Below the pieces are notes generated by a model. The model worked only from the letters and a program-made list of their open reading frames with translations, did not search any database and was not told where the DNA came from. A program made the translations under genes and the position numbers. From NCBI GenBank assembly GCA_005887685.1, contig VBHJ01000010.1:1-32925 (forward strand): a DNA stretch of 32,925 nt, in the 5' to 3' direction. Positions 17,152 through 24,113 of this stretch are shown piece after piece (position 1 is the stretch's first letter; each line of letters opens with the position of its first letter). The DNA comes from Chloroflexota bacterium. Lineage in GTDB: Bacteria > Chloroflexota > Dormibacteria > Dormibacterales > Dormibacteraceae.

Positions 17152-18240
17152 TCAACCCCACACGGAGCGTGCCACCTTGCCCACCAGCTCCAACTTCTTG
17201 CGCTGGTCCTCGGCGGTCAGGCGGTTGCCTTCCATCGTGGATGCGAACCCGCACTGCGGGCTGAGCGCCAGTCGCTCCGGCGGCAGGTATCGCGACGCTT
17301 CGGCAATCCTTCGCTTGAGCTCTTCTTCGTGCTCGAGTCCAGGCTTCTTGCTGGTCACGAGGCCGAGCACCACGACCCGATCTTCCGGCACGTGCTGCAG
17401 TGGCTCGAATCCGCCCGATCGCTCGTCGTCATACTCCAGCAGGAAGCGGTTGAACCTTGTCCTTTCAAAGATTCGGGCGATCGGGCCATAGTCGCCGGCG
17501 GCGTAGAACTTGCTCTGGTTGTTGCCGCGGCAGATGTGGATCCCGAAGGTGACTCCGGGGTGGCCGGCGATGATGGCGTTGTCCATCTCGATGCAGGTGT
17601 CGATCAGGGTCTCCGGGTCGCTGCCGCGCTTGCGGTATCCCTCGCGGAGCTCGGGATCGAGCAGCGCGGCGTATTGCGGTGCATCGATCTGGACATACGT
17701 GCAGCCGAGGCGAACCAGCTCATCGACCTCGCGCCGGCTCAGGTCGACCACGTCGGCGAGATACGCGTCGCGCGTCGGATATGCGGCCTTCGACTTGTCG
17801 GGGTCGTAGTAGGCGGCAGCCTGCTGTGCGCTGATCATCGTGACCTTCGCCGCGGCGCCGGTGCTCGCCCGCAGGTAGGTGAACTCCTCGGCGGCCATGT
17901 TGCGCAGCGGACGCAGCTTCTCGACCACGACCGGTCGCTTGAAGACGAGCTCTTCTCCCTTTTCGTCTCGAAACGGGATGGCCCACCCACCGTACTTGTC
18001 GAAGCCGGCCATCGCGTCGACGAGGTGGCCAAAGAACGCGTAACGGCGCTGCTCGCCGTCGGTGATCACGTCGATCCCGGCTGAGGTCTGGACCTCGATC
18101 GCGTGGTCGACGGCCCTGTCCTCGATCTCCTTGAAGTGCGCCGGGTCTAGCTCGCCCGCTTCGAGCCGTCTCCTGGCCGCGACCAGAAAGTCCGGCCGCA
18201 GAAGGCTGCCCACGACCTCGGCTCGAACGTCATGAAGCAT
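17152..18240 (-). CDS. cobalamin-independent methionine synthase family protein (MetE C-terminal-like)
   Basis: A 362-residue single-domain protein matching the catalytic UROD/MetE-C barrel. The zinc ligands appear as IHICRGN (His and Cys), the acidic LEYDDERSGGF block and the C-terminal SPQCGF cysteine. The substrate-site sequence EVVGSLLRP opens the protein as in MetE-C. Lacking the N-terminal MetE half, it resembles core-MetE or relatives such as epoxyalkane:CoM transferase, so the methyl donor is uncertain. ATG 18240 follows GGGAGGGGGCG; the frame extends 15 codons further but without conserved sequence. It is divergent from small protein B and seems functionally unrelated to the signalling genes around it. 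Confidence 0.88.
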   Translation of the reverse strand: MLHDVRAEVVGSLLRPDFLVAARRRLEAGELDPAHFKEIEDRAVDHAIEVQTSAGIDVITDGEQRRYAFFGHLVDAMAGFDKYGGWAIPFRDEKGEELVFKRPVVVEKLRPLRNMAAEEFTYLRASTGAAAKVTMISAQQAAAYYDPDKSKAAYPTRDAYLADVVDLSRREVDELVRLGCTYVQIDAPQYAALLDPELREGYRKRGSDPETLIDTCIEMDNAIIAGHPGVTFGIHICRGNNQSKFYAAGDYGPIARIFERTRFNRFLLEYDDERSGGFEPLQHVPEDRVVVLGLVTSKKPGLEHEEELKRRIAEASRYLPPERLALSPQCGFASTMEGNRLTAEDQRKKLELVGKVARSVWG

Positions 18241-18326
18241 GGCTCGCCCCCTCCCAACCGATCGAGAGCATGATGACAGGTACAAATCTGGACGGTCCGG
18301 TTATCGGGTTATGAGAAGGGCAATGC

Positions 18327-18653
18327 ATGCAACGGCGTGAGATGACGATGGCGTTCCTCCAGCGACTCGGCGACCCTGGCTACCGCCTCCATGGTGAGAA
18401 CCCTGCGACGGCCACCCTCGAGCAGGCCCGCCGCTGGGTCGACACCTACGACGAGTTGATCAAGTTCAAGCGCCAGCTGATCGGCCTGAGCCACGAATAC
18501 GCTGAACGAGCACAGCCGGAGGTGGCGCGAGCCATCCGCGAAACCGATGTGGTCTTGCTAGAGACACAGGCCTCGCGCTTTGAGCTGCGGCGTGACTTCT
18601 GGAAGATCCGGGTGGCCGAAATGAAGGGCGGCCGGAGCCGCGGCCCGGACTGA
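18327..18653 (+). CDS. small two-helix signalling-island protein, copy B
   Basis: A 108-residue all-helical protein, the closest relative of the one at 14275-14586. Its first helix has LEQARRWVDTYDELIKFKRQ (31-50) with W37 and Y41. The second has LLETQASRFELRRDFWKIR (77-95) and ends with the W-x2-R-x-A-E-M block (92-99). ATG 18327 follows AGAAGGG with 6-nt spacing; internal ATGs at codons 6 and 8 are alternatives. Its TGA overlaps the proposed CTG start of the cheB-like gene, so it is probably translated with cheB and cheR. No catalytic residues or membrane segments are visible; an adaptor or regulator role is a guess from context. Confidence 0.8.
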   Translation: MQRREMTMAFLQRLGDPGYRLHGENPATATLEQARRWVDTYDELIKFKRQLIGLSHEYAERAQPEVARAIRETDVVLLETQASRFELRRDFWKIRVAEMKGGRSRGPD

Positions 18654-19252
18654 GCTCGGCTGTCCGGCCGCCGACCTCTTTCGACATCATCGCCATCGCG
18701 GCTTCGGCCGGCGGCGTCATCGCCCTCACCGAGGTCCTTGCGCATCTGCCTGAAAGCCTCGGGGCGATCATCGTCATCGTGCAGCACGTCGACCCGCGCC
18801 ACCGAAGCCTCATGCCCCAGGTCATCGGCCGTCAGTCGCGGATGCCCGTCGTGCACGCGGAAGAGGGGGCCCGGCTGGAGAGAGCGCACATCTACCTTGC
18901 GCCGCCTGACCGTCATCTGCTCGTCAAGCGCGGCGGCACGCTCACCCTCACCGACACAGAGCTGGTCAACTTCGTAAGGCCTTCGGCCGACCTGTTGTTC
19001 GAATCCGTCGCGGCGGTGTACGGGCCGCGTGCGATCGCGGTTGTGCTGACCGGCAGCGGCCACGACGGTGCCCTGGGCGTGACGGCGATCAAACAGCGGG
19101 GCGGCACCGTGGTCGCGCAAGATGAAGCCACGTCAGAATTTTTCGGGATGCCATCCGCCGCGATCAAGACTGGTGCGGTTGACTTCGTCCTGGCGCTTGA
19201 CGAGATCGCGCCGAAGCTCGTGGGACTCGTGGCCGCGGAAGCGCTCAATTGA
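18650..19252 (+). CDS. cheB: CheB-like protein-glutamate methylesterase (stand-alone catalytic domain, non-canonical start)
   Basis: A roughly 200-residue CheB catalytic domain without a receiver. Numbered from codon 18650, the triad is Ser19 (AASAGG), His46 (VQHVDP) and Asp139 (GSGHDGALG), with the C-terminal QDEATSEFFGMP block also conserved. The first GTG in frame (18779) would delete the catalytic serine, and no ATG, GTG or TTG lies between the upstream gene's end and the conserved strand FDIIAIAAS. CTG 18650, which overlaps the preceding TGA as CTGA, is the likeliest start. It is followed by cheR with a 4-bp overlap. Such receiver-less CheB proteins usually act in alternative, non-flagellar pathways. 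Confidence 0.85.
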   Translation: MSSAVRPPTSFDIIAIAASAGGVIALTEVLAHLPESLGAIIVIVQHVDPRHRSLMPQVIGRQSRMPVVHAEEGARLERAHIYLAPPDRHLLVKRGGTLTLTDTELVNFVRPSADLLFESVAAVYGPRAIAVVLTGSGHDGALGVTAIKQRGGTVVAQDEATSEFFGMPSAAIKTGAVDFVLALDEIAPKLVGLVAAEALN

Positions 19253-21075
19253 AGCTGGAAGCGGGAACCGATTTCGAGAGCCTGATCGAATACCTCCGCG
19301 ACGCTCGAGGGTTCGACTTCACGGGCTACAAGCGGGCCAGCCTGATGCGCAGAGTCGCCTCCAGGTGCTCGGAGCTGGGGATCGACAACTTCCGCGAGTA
19401 TCACGACTACCTGCAGGTCCATCCCGACGAGTTCGTGACCCTGTTCAACAAGATCCTGATCAACGTGACCGAGTTCTTCCGGGACCGGTCGGCGTGGGAC
19501 TACGTACGCGATCACCTCGTGCCGCGGATCGTCGCAAGAGACGGCGACATCCGGATCTGGAGCGCCGGGACTTCGTCCGGCGAGGAGGCGTTCTCGGCGG
19601 CCATCCTGTTCTGCGAGGCCATCGGGGAGGTGTCGTACCTCGACCGGGTCAAGATCTATGCCACAGACGTCGACGACGAGGCTTTGAGCAAGGCGCGCGC
19701 GGGGTACACCGCCAAGGAGCTGGAGTCTCTCGGCGGGGACTTCAAGGAACGGTACTTCGATCGCCAGGGCGAGCGGTTTGTCTTCCGCACCGAGTTGCGG
19801 CGGGCGATGATCTTCGGGCGGCACGACCTGACCCAGGACGCGCCGATCTCGCGGCTCGACCTCTTGATCTGCCGGAACACGCTCATCTACTTGACGGCGG
19901 AGACTCAGGCCCGGATCCTCGCTCGGTTTCATTACGCCCTAAACGACGACGGCTACCTGTTTGTCGGACGCGCCGAGATGCTGCTGACGCATGCGGCCCT
20001 GTTCACGCCAGTGGAGTTGAAGGAGCGCCTGTTCACCAAGGTGGCCAGGCTCCAGCTGCGAGAACGGCTGATGCTTCTTGCTCAGTCGGGCAGCACCGAT
20101 GCGTCAAACCATGTCGCCCGCCAGCTGCGCGTACGCGAGCTCGCGACCGAGGGAGCGCCGTTCCCCCAGGTCGTGATCGACTCAGGCGGAATCCTGGTGA
20201 GCGCGAACCAGCCCGCCCGCGAGCTGTTCGAGGTGCCGCTCACCGACATCGGCCGCGCGCTGAAGGATCTTCAGCTCTCCTACAACCCGATCGACATGAG
20301 AACGCCGATCGACAAGGTCAGCCGAGACCGTCAAGCCACGACGATGCCGGGCGCCGAGATCAAAGGCACCGACGGGACCTCCAGAATGTTTGACGTTCAC
20401 GTCGCCCCACTGATTGACGAGGATGGGTCGCTGGTGGGAACGGCCATCAACTTTTTCGACGTGTCGCACCTCATGCGCCTCCGCGCCGACGTCGATCGGA
20501 TGAGACAGGAGCTGCAGTCGGGCAAGGAGGAGCTCGAGACCACCAATGAAGAGCTCCAGTCCACCGTGGAGGAGCTCGAGACGACCAACGAGGAGCTTCA
20601 GTCGACGAACGAGGAGCTCGAGACCTTGAACGAAGAGCTCGAATCGACGAACGCCGAGCTCGAGAGCATCAACACCGACCTTCGGCTCCGGACCGGAGAA
20701 GTGGAGCGGCTGAACACACTGCTCCTCGCGATCACGGGGAATATCGAGGTTGGGGCGGCCGTCCTGGACGCCATGTTTCGAGTCCAGGTGTGGAACGAGC
20801 GCGCGGCCGATCTTTGGGGCATAAGGTCTGACGAGACGCTGGGGAGATCGTTCTTCGACCTGGACATCGGGCTGCCCGCTGAGCAGCTGAATGAGATGAT
20901 CCAGGCCGGGAGTGGAGGCCACCCGCGCCACGGAGAGCTGATCGTTGACGCGACGACGCGAAAAGGCCGTCATATTCGCTGCCGCGTCATCGCGCACACG
21001 CTCGGCGACGGGGAACGCCCGAGTGGCGTCGTCGTGGTGATGGAGGAGCTGAAACCTGAGGTGGCGCGGCTCTAG
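19249..21075 (+). CDS. cheR: CheR methyltransferase with PAS, coiled coil and second PAS domain
   Basis: A 608-residue protein. It contains the CheR N-terminal helical domain (about 8-65, with TGYKRASLMRRV), a SAM-dependent methyltransferase (75-270) with motif SAGTSSGEE (105-113) and CRNTLIYL (208-215), a PAS-like region (about 300-410) ending INFFDVSHL, an unusually regular coiled coil of EEL-x3-N heptads (427-478), and a C-terminal PAS (about 490-600). This is the classic CheR-PAS arrangement often fused to CheB and a kinase; here CheB is a separate gene just upstream. It starts with TTG 19249, overlapping the cheB stop (TTGA). No receptors, CheA or CheW are in the window, so the methylated target is unknown. 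Confidence 0.92.
   Translation: MKLEAGTDFESLIEYLRDARGFDFTGYKRASLMRRVASRCSELGIDNFREYHDYLQVHPDEFVTLFNKILINVTEFFRDRSAWDYVRDHLVPRIVARDGDIRIWSAGTSSGEEAFSAAILFCEAIGEVSYLDRVKIYATDVDDEALSKARAGYTAKELESLGGDFKERYFDRQGERFVFRTELRRAMIFGRHDLTQDAPISRLDLLICRNTLIYLTAETQARILARFHYALNDDGYLFVGRAEMLLTHAALFTPVELKERLFTKVARLQLRERLMLLAQSGSTDASNHVARQLRVRELATEGAPFPQVVIDSGGILVSANQPARELFEVPLTDIGRALKDLQLSYNPIDMRTPIDKVSRDRQATTMPGAEIKGTDGTSRMFDVHVAPLIDEDGSLVGTAINFFDVSHLMRLRADVDRMRQELQSGKEELETTNEELQSTVEELETTNEELQSTNEELETLNEELESTNAELESINTDLRLRTGEVERLNTLLLAITGNIEVGAAVLDAMFRVQVWNERAADLWGIRSDETLGRSFFDLDIGLPAEQLNEMIQAGSGGHPRHGELIVDATTRKGRHIRCRVIAHTLGDGERPSGVVVVMEELKPEVARL
20527..20682 (+). repeat. in-frame heptad-coding repeats in cheR
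   Basis: About seven tandem 21-base units encode the EEL-x3-N heptad of the coiled coil linking the two PAS regions. The units are similar in DNA (recurring gaggagctcgaga-like strings) as well as protein. Such coiled coils transmit signals between PAS modules, and unit number can vary by slippage. Confidence 0.7.
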
Positions 21076-21485
21076 GCGACTGCGGCAATCGATTCGCGGA
21101 TCGACTCACGCCACCGGTCGACGAGCACCTCGAGCATCTCCACCTCGGCCGCGAGCTGGTATCTCTCGGACGGTGGCATGTCGGAGGCCGACCGCCGCAA
21201 CTTCGCCGCCAGCTTTTCAGCCATCTCGACCAGGCGGCGGTACGCCACAGGCCAGTAATCCGGCGTCGACGGCGACCCCCACCGCAACATCGATGCGGAG
21301 TAGCCGGTTTGTGCGGTATCCGTCTCCAGCCGCATGTGCTCGACCCGGCCCCGAAGCGATTCGAGCGGCCGCTGAGTCAGCCGGCGCTCGAGCGTCGCCA
21401 GGATCAGTCGCTTCGACTGCAGCATCAGCAGGCGGGCCGAGATGAGAGTCTCGGCGATCGACGTCACAGGCATCTGCTCGCTCAT
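21072..21485 (-). CDS. helical hypothetical protein coupled to the winged-helix gene
   Basis: A 137-residue, predicted all-helical, charged protein of no family known to me. A C-terminal half with YWPVAYRRLVEMAEKL (77-92) and a second helix ending VDRWRESIRESI may be a diverged relative of the two-helix module in this island (W78-x3-Y82), but the second-helix signature is weak, so membership is tentative. The N-terminal half (SARLLMLQSKRLILATLERR) is another long helix. The ATG overlaps the TGA of the upstream winged-helix gene (ATGA), a sign of coupled translation. It ends 4 bp into the cheR 3' end on the opposite strand. Confidence 0.75.
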   Translation of the reverse strand: MSEQMPVTSIAETLISARLLMLQSKRLILATLERRLTQRPLESLRGRVEHMRLETDTAQTGYSASMLRWGSPSTPDYWPVAYRRLVEMAEKLAAKLRRSASDMPPSERYQLAAEVEMLEVLVDRWRESIRESIAAVA

Positions 21486-22021
21486 CCGTCCAGGCCTCGA
21501 CCCAGGCCGGCCATGCAGTAGCCGCGATTCCTCTCGACCGTGATGACCTCGCCGAGCCCAACCGCTCGCAAGCGGTTTCGCAACCGCATGATGTAGGTGC
21601 GGACTTGCGCGTCGGACAGGCGCGAATTCTGCCAGGCGAGCGTCGCCAGCTGCTTGCTTGTGAACGGGCGTTGCGGGTGACGGAGGAGGAAGTCGAGGAG
21701 GTCCGCCTCACGGCGTGTCAGCGACAGGGATTTACCGCCGTAGGTGAGGGTGTGGTCCCTGCGGTCGATCACGACGCCCGCCAGCTCAGCGTGCCGGTCG
21801 CGCCACGTCGCCAGCCGCTGCTCAATCCAGCCCAGGTTGCTCCTGAGCTCGTCCACCTCGCCTGATCCGTCGGCGCGCGAGATCACGGAGCGCAGGACGG
21901 ACACCATCTCTTCGTAGATGGCGATCCAGCCCGCCACCTCCGGAAGGGCGGAAGTTGCCAGGTCCTCGCCCGGGAACTCCCGCCAAGCGCGCCCCGGCTC
22001 CTCGAGCACCTTGGCTTCCAT
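21482..22021 (-). CDS. two-helix module (copy C) fused to OmpR/PhoB-type winged-helix DNA-binding domain
   Basis: A 179-residue transcription factor. Residues about 25-80 form the island's two-helix module: W32-x3-Y36 in helix 1 and W73-x2-R76-x-A78-E79-L80 at the end of helix 2. Residues 85-175 are an OmpR-type winged helix (LTRREADLLDFLL, then RPFTSKQLATLAW, a recognition helix VRTYIMRLRNRLR, and the wing ITVERNRGYCM). There is no receiver domain, so the two-helix module sits where a signal-input domain normally would. Start ATG 22021. It heads a two-gene operon with the helical protein downstream and is divergent from copy D. Confidence 0.85.
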   Translation of the reverse strand: MEAKVLEEPGRAWREFPGEDLATSALPEVAGWIAIYEEMVSVLRSVISRADGSGEVDELRSNLGWIEQRLATWRDRHAELAGVVIDRRDHTLTYGGKSLSLTRREADLLDFLLRHPQRPFTSKQLATLAWQNSRLSDAQVRTYIMRLRNRLRAVGLGEVITVERNRGYCMAGLGRGLDG

Positions 22022-22094
22022 GGCTCTGAGCCTACTCCGACTTGAGAATTTTTGACCAGCAATGTTGCGGTAGGCGGTCTATGGTGACCTCGGC

Positions 22095-22361
22095 ATGGCT
22101 GCCGGGAGCAGCAGGATCAAGTCAGCACGCCGGGGGGCATACACAGGGCAAGGGGCCGAAGCCCGGAGGGAGGGCCAGGCCCCTTTGCCATCTTTGCAGC
22201 CCTACGTCCAGGGTATCGAGAGCCTGGAGGAGATCTGCGGCTGGCTGGGCACCTTCCGGGAGCGGCTTCGCATCGCTCACACTGACGACCAGCCGGGCAT
22301 CGCGCTCGTTGTCCGGCAACTGGAGGCCCGTTACCTGACGAGGCGGGCCGAGCTGTCCTGA
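22095..22361 (+). CDS. small two-helix signalling-island protein, copy D
   Basis: An 88-residue protein. The conserved part begins near residue 40: IESLEEICGWLGTFRERL with W50 and F54, then LVVRQLEARYLTRRAEL with the Y80-x2-R83-x-A85-E86-L87 ending. The loop between helices is shorter than in the other copies. The start is doubtful: ATG 22095 has no Shine-Dalgarno and residues 1-35 are encoded by a GC-rich hairpin-forming stretch; TTG 22185, about 10 bases after GGAGGGAGGG, is an alternative giving about 58 residues. It lies 30 bp upstream of a NarL-type response regulator on the same strand. Confidence 0.7.
   Translation: MAAGSSRIKSARRGAYTGQGAEARREGQAPLPSLQPYVQGIESLEEICGWLGTFRERLRIAHTDDQPGIALVVRQLEARYLTRRAELS
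22147..22189 (+). promoter_or_regulatory. GC-rich hairpin at the start of copy D
   Basis: GGCAAGGGGCC (22147-22157) can pair with GGCCCCTTTGCC (22178-22189), leaving one bulged T. The loop contains a further GCCC/GGGC pairing and a purine-rich GGAGGGAGGG that could serve as Shine-Dalgarno for TTG 22185. If translation starts there, the stem would sequester that start. It may simply be coding DNA if ATG 22095 is used. Confidence 0.35.
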
Positions 22362-22391
22362 GGTGCGTGCCGGCCGCAGGCGGCTAAGCCG

Positions 22392-23078
22392 ATGAGCCAG
22401 GTCAAGTCTCGCCACGAAGCGCCTCCGCCGCGTGTGCTCCAGATTGCGCGTCTGATTCGGGTCGTCATCGTGGAAAACCATCAGCTCGTCTCGGAGAGCC
22501 TCGGCCTGCTGCTCGACGGGCAGAGAGACATGGAGGTGGTAGGCAAGGCGAGCTCTGTGGCGGAAGCCGTTGCCCTGCCAGGCTCCCTGGGCCCAGACGT
22601 GGTCGTGATGGATTACCACCTCGGTGATGGGACGGGTCGTGACGCGGCCATTGCGATGAGAGATTCGTTCCCCAACGTCCGATTCGTGTTTCTGAGCCGC
22701 GACGAAAGTGACGATGCCCGCCTCGCCGCGGTCGAGGCCGGCGCCAGCGCTTACCTGCACAAGTCCAGTCCCGCGATCGAGGTGATCCTCGCCGTCCGCA
22801 AGGTCGCGCAAGGAATCAGCCTCATCACGCCTTCGATGATCGCCGGCCTGGTGAGCCGCGGCAGAGACCGCGATCACGTGCGCGACAGCCTGAGCCCGCG
22901 CGAACGCGAGGTGCTTCAGCTCATGGCCGACGGGACCTCCACGCGCCAGATCGCCCATCAGCTCGGCATCAGCTACTCGACAGTTCGGACCCACGTGCGC
23001 GCCATCAGCACCAAGCTGGGAGCGAAGTCGATGGTCAACGCGGTCGTTACCGCGCGCGAGCTGGAGCTCGTCAACTAA
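22392..23078 (+). CDS. NarL/LuxR-family response regulator
   Basis: A 228-residue two-domain regulator with a receiver at about 21-140 and a LuxR/GerE helix-turn-helix at about 163-225 (LSPREREVLQLMADGTS, then IAHQLGISYSTVRTHV). The phosphoacceptor is Asp74 (VVMDYHLGDG) and the conserved Lys is Lys124 (YLHKSS). The acidic pocket reads VEN (E28, N29) instead of the usual two acids, which may alter phosphorylation. A 20-residue N-terminal extension precedes the receiver. ATG 22392 has no clear Shine-Dalgarno and lies 30 bp after copy D. No kinase is immediately adjacent; the hybrid or PAS kinase of this island are candidate partners. Confidence 0.93.
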   Translation: MSQVKSRHEAPPPRVLQIARLIRVVIVENHQLVSESLGLLLDGQRDMEVVGKASSVAEAVALPGSLGPDVVVMDYHLGDGTGRDAAIAMRDSFPNVRFVFLSRDESDDARLAAVEAGASAYLHKSSPAIEVILAVRKVAQGISLITPSMIAGLVSRGRDRDHVRDSLSPREREVLQLMADGTSTRQIAHQLGISYSTVRTHVRAISTKLGAKSMVNAVVTARELELVN

Positions 23079-23082
23079 GCAG

Positions 23083-23484
23083 TCAGACGGGGGATACGGC
23101 GACCTCCACCTGTCGCGTCCGCGGTCCGTCCCACTCGCACATGAAGATCGCCTGCCACCTGCCTAGAGCCAGCTTGCCGCCGCGCACCGGAGCCGTGCAT
23201 GAGGGCCCGATGAGCACGGCCTTGATGTGCGAGTCGGAATTGCCCTCGGCGTGTTGAAAGGCGGCCTCTCTCGGCACGATCTCGCCAAGATGCGATTCGA
23301 TGTCGCGGGCCACGTCAGGGTCGGCGCCTTCGTTGATCGTCACTCCTGCGGTCGTGTGCGGCACGAAGACGTGACAAGTCCCGTCCCGCACGGCTGACCG
23401 TTCGACCGCGTCGGCAACGCGCTCGGTGATGTCGACGAGCTCGGTGCGCCGCCGGCTGCGGACTTCGAAAGTTACCCAGCCCAC
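23083..23484 (-). CDS. YjbQ family protein (UPF0047)
   Basis: A 133-residue single-domain protein with all hallmarks of the YjbQ/UPF0047 family: VFVPHTTAGVTINEGAD (40-56), the AEGNSDSHIKA block with conserved His, and the LGRWQAIFMCEWDGPR ending. The family is often annotated as secondary thiamine-phosphate synthase, based on side activity of the E. coli member; the true role is unsettled. Length is standard and the enzyme looks intact. It follows the PfpI-like gene by 8 bp on the same strand, suggesting an operon. Confidence 0.92.
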   Translation of the reverse strand: MGWVTFEVRSRRRTELVDITERVADAVERSAVRDGTCHVFVPHTTAGVTINEGADPDVARDIESHLGEIVPREAAFQHAEGNSDSHIKAVLIGPSCTAPVRGGKLALGRWQAIFMCEWDGPRTRQVEVAVSPV

Positions 23485-23492
23485 CGCCTTCG

Positions 23493-24017
23493 TCAGCGCC
23501 GCGAGGGAATCTGATCCAGGACCGTGAGCGACTCCCTGATGAAAGCGGGGATGTCCGAAGGTTGGCGCGACGTCACCAGGTTGCGGTCGACCACAACTTC
23601 CTGGTCGACGACGTTGGCTCCGGCTTTCTCGAGGTCGCCCTGGACGGTCTTCCAGGCGGTCATCTTGTGGTTCTTGAATTCGTCGGCCGTGAGCAGCAGC
23701 TGGGGTCCGTGGCAGATCGCCAGGACGGGCTTGGCGGCGGTCATGAACGCCCTGACGAACCTCACGGCTTCGTCGTGGGCCCGCAACTTGTCCGGGCTGC
23801 CGCCGCCCGGGATGAGCAGCGCGTCGAAGGCCTCCGGCTTCACGTCCTGGAAGGACTTCTCGACGGTCGCCTTCACCGTGCCCTTGTCGCCCTCGATCTG
23901 GGCGCCGGCTTCCAGCCCGACGACGGTGACCTCGTGGCCGGCCCGCCGGAACGCGTCATAAGGCTGTTTGAACTCGGAATCCTCGAACTTCGGCCCCAGC
24001 ACACAAGCGATCCTCAT
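23493..24017 (-). CDS. DJ-1/PfpI family protein (class I glutamine amidotransferase-like)
   Basis: A 174-residue protein with the PfpI/DJ-1 fold. The nucleophile-elbow motif AICHGPQLL carries Cys102 and His103, and an acidic residue near the N-terminus (Glu12) fits the family. LLIPGGGSPDKLR (68-80) is the conserved glycine loop. Family members act as stress-induced proteases, glyoxalases or deglycases; which applies here cannot be told. ATG 24017 is chosen because GGAGG lies 8 nt upstream; the earlier GTG 24026 would be only one base from it. It is probably co-transcribed with yjbQ and is divergent from the sigma factor gene. Confidence 0.92.
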   Translation of the reverse strand: MRIACVLGPKFEDSEFKQPYDAFRRAGHEVTVVGLEAGAQIEGDKGTVKATVEKSFQDVKPEAFDALLIPGGGSPDKLRAHDEAVRFVRAFMTAAKPVLAICHGPQLLLTADEFKNHKMTAWKTVQGDLEKAGANVVDQEVVVDRNLVTSRQPSDIPAFIRESLTVLDQIPSRR

Positions 24018-24113
24018 GCAGCACACCTCCTATGGAATTGGGCGCCGAAACCCAACATACGAGGCTCCCTGACGGGTTTGCCCGCCGCACACAGTGGGTA
24101 AATCGAAAGGTGC

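Noticed and set aside
16591-18084. 497-codon plus-strand open frame across the PAS kinase and MetE-like genes
   Set aside because: It crosses two well-supported minus-strand genes and their intergenic gap, and shows no domain.
22052-22085. TTGACC ... TATGGT as a promoter for copy D
   Set aside because: The spacer is 22 bp, beyond the range for a sigma-70 promoter.
22137-22190. GCATACACAGGGCAAGG resembles the opening of a c-di-GMP (GEMM) riboswitch
   Set aside because: Only the ACAGGGCAA string matches. The downstream GGACGCAAAGCC core, the GNRA tetraloop hairpin and the closing GGTAGCGGGG element are missing.
12143-23078. The signalling island as a mobile or horizontally acquired element
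   Set aside because: No integrase, transposase, tRNA, flanking repeats or composition change is visible at its borders.
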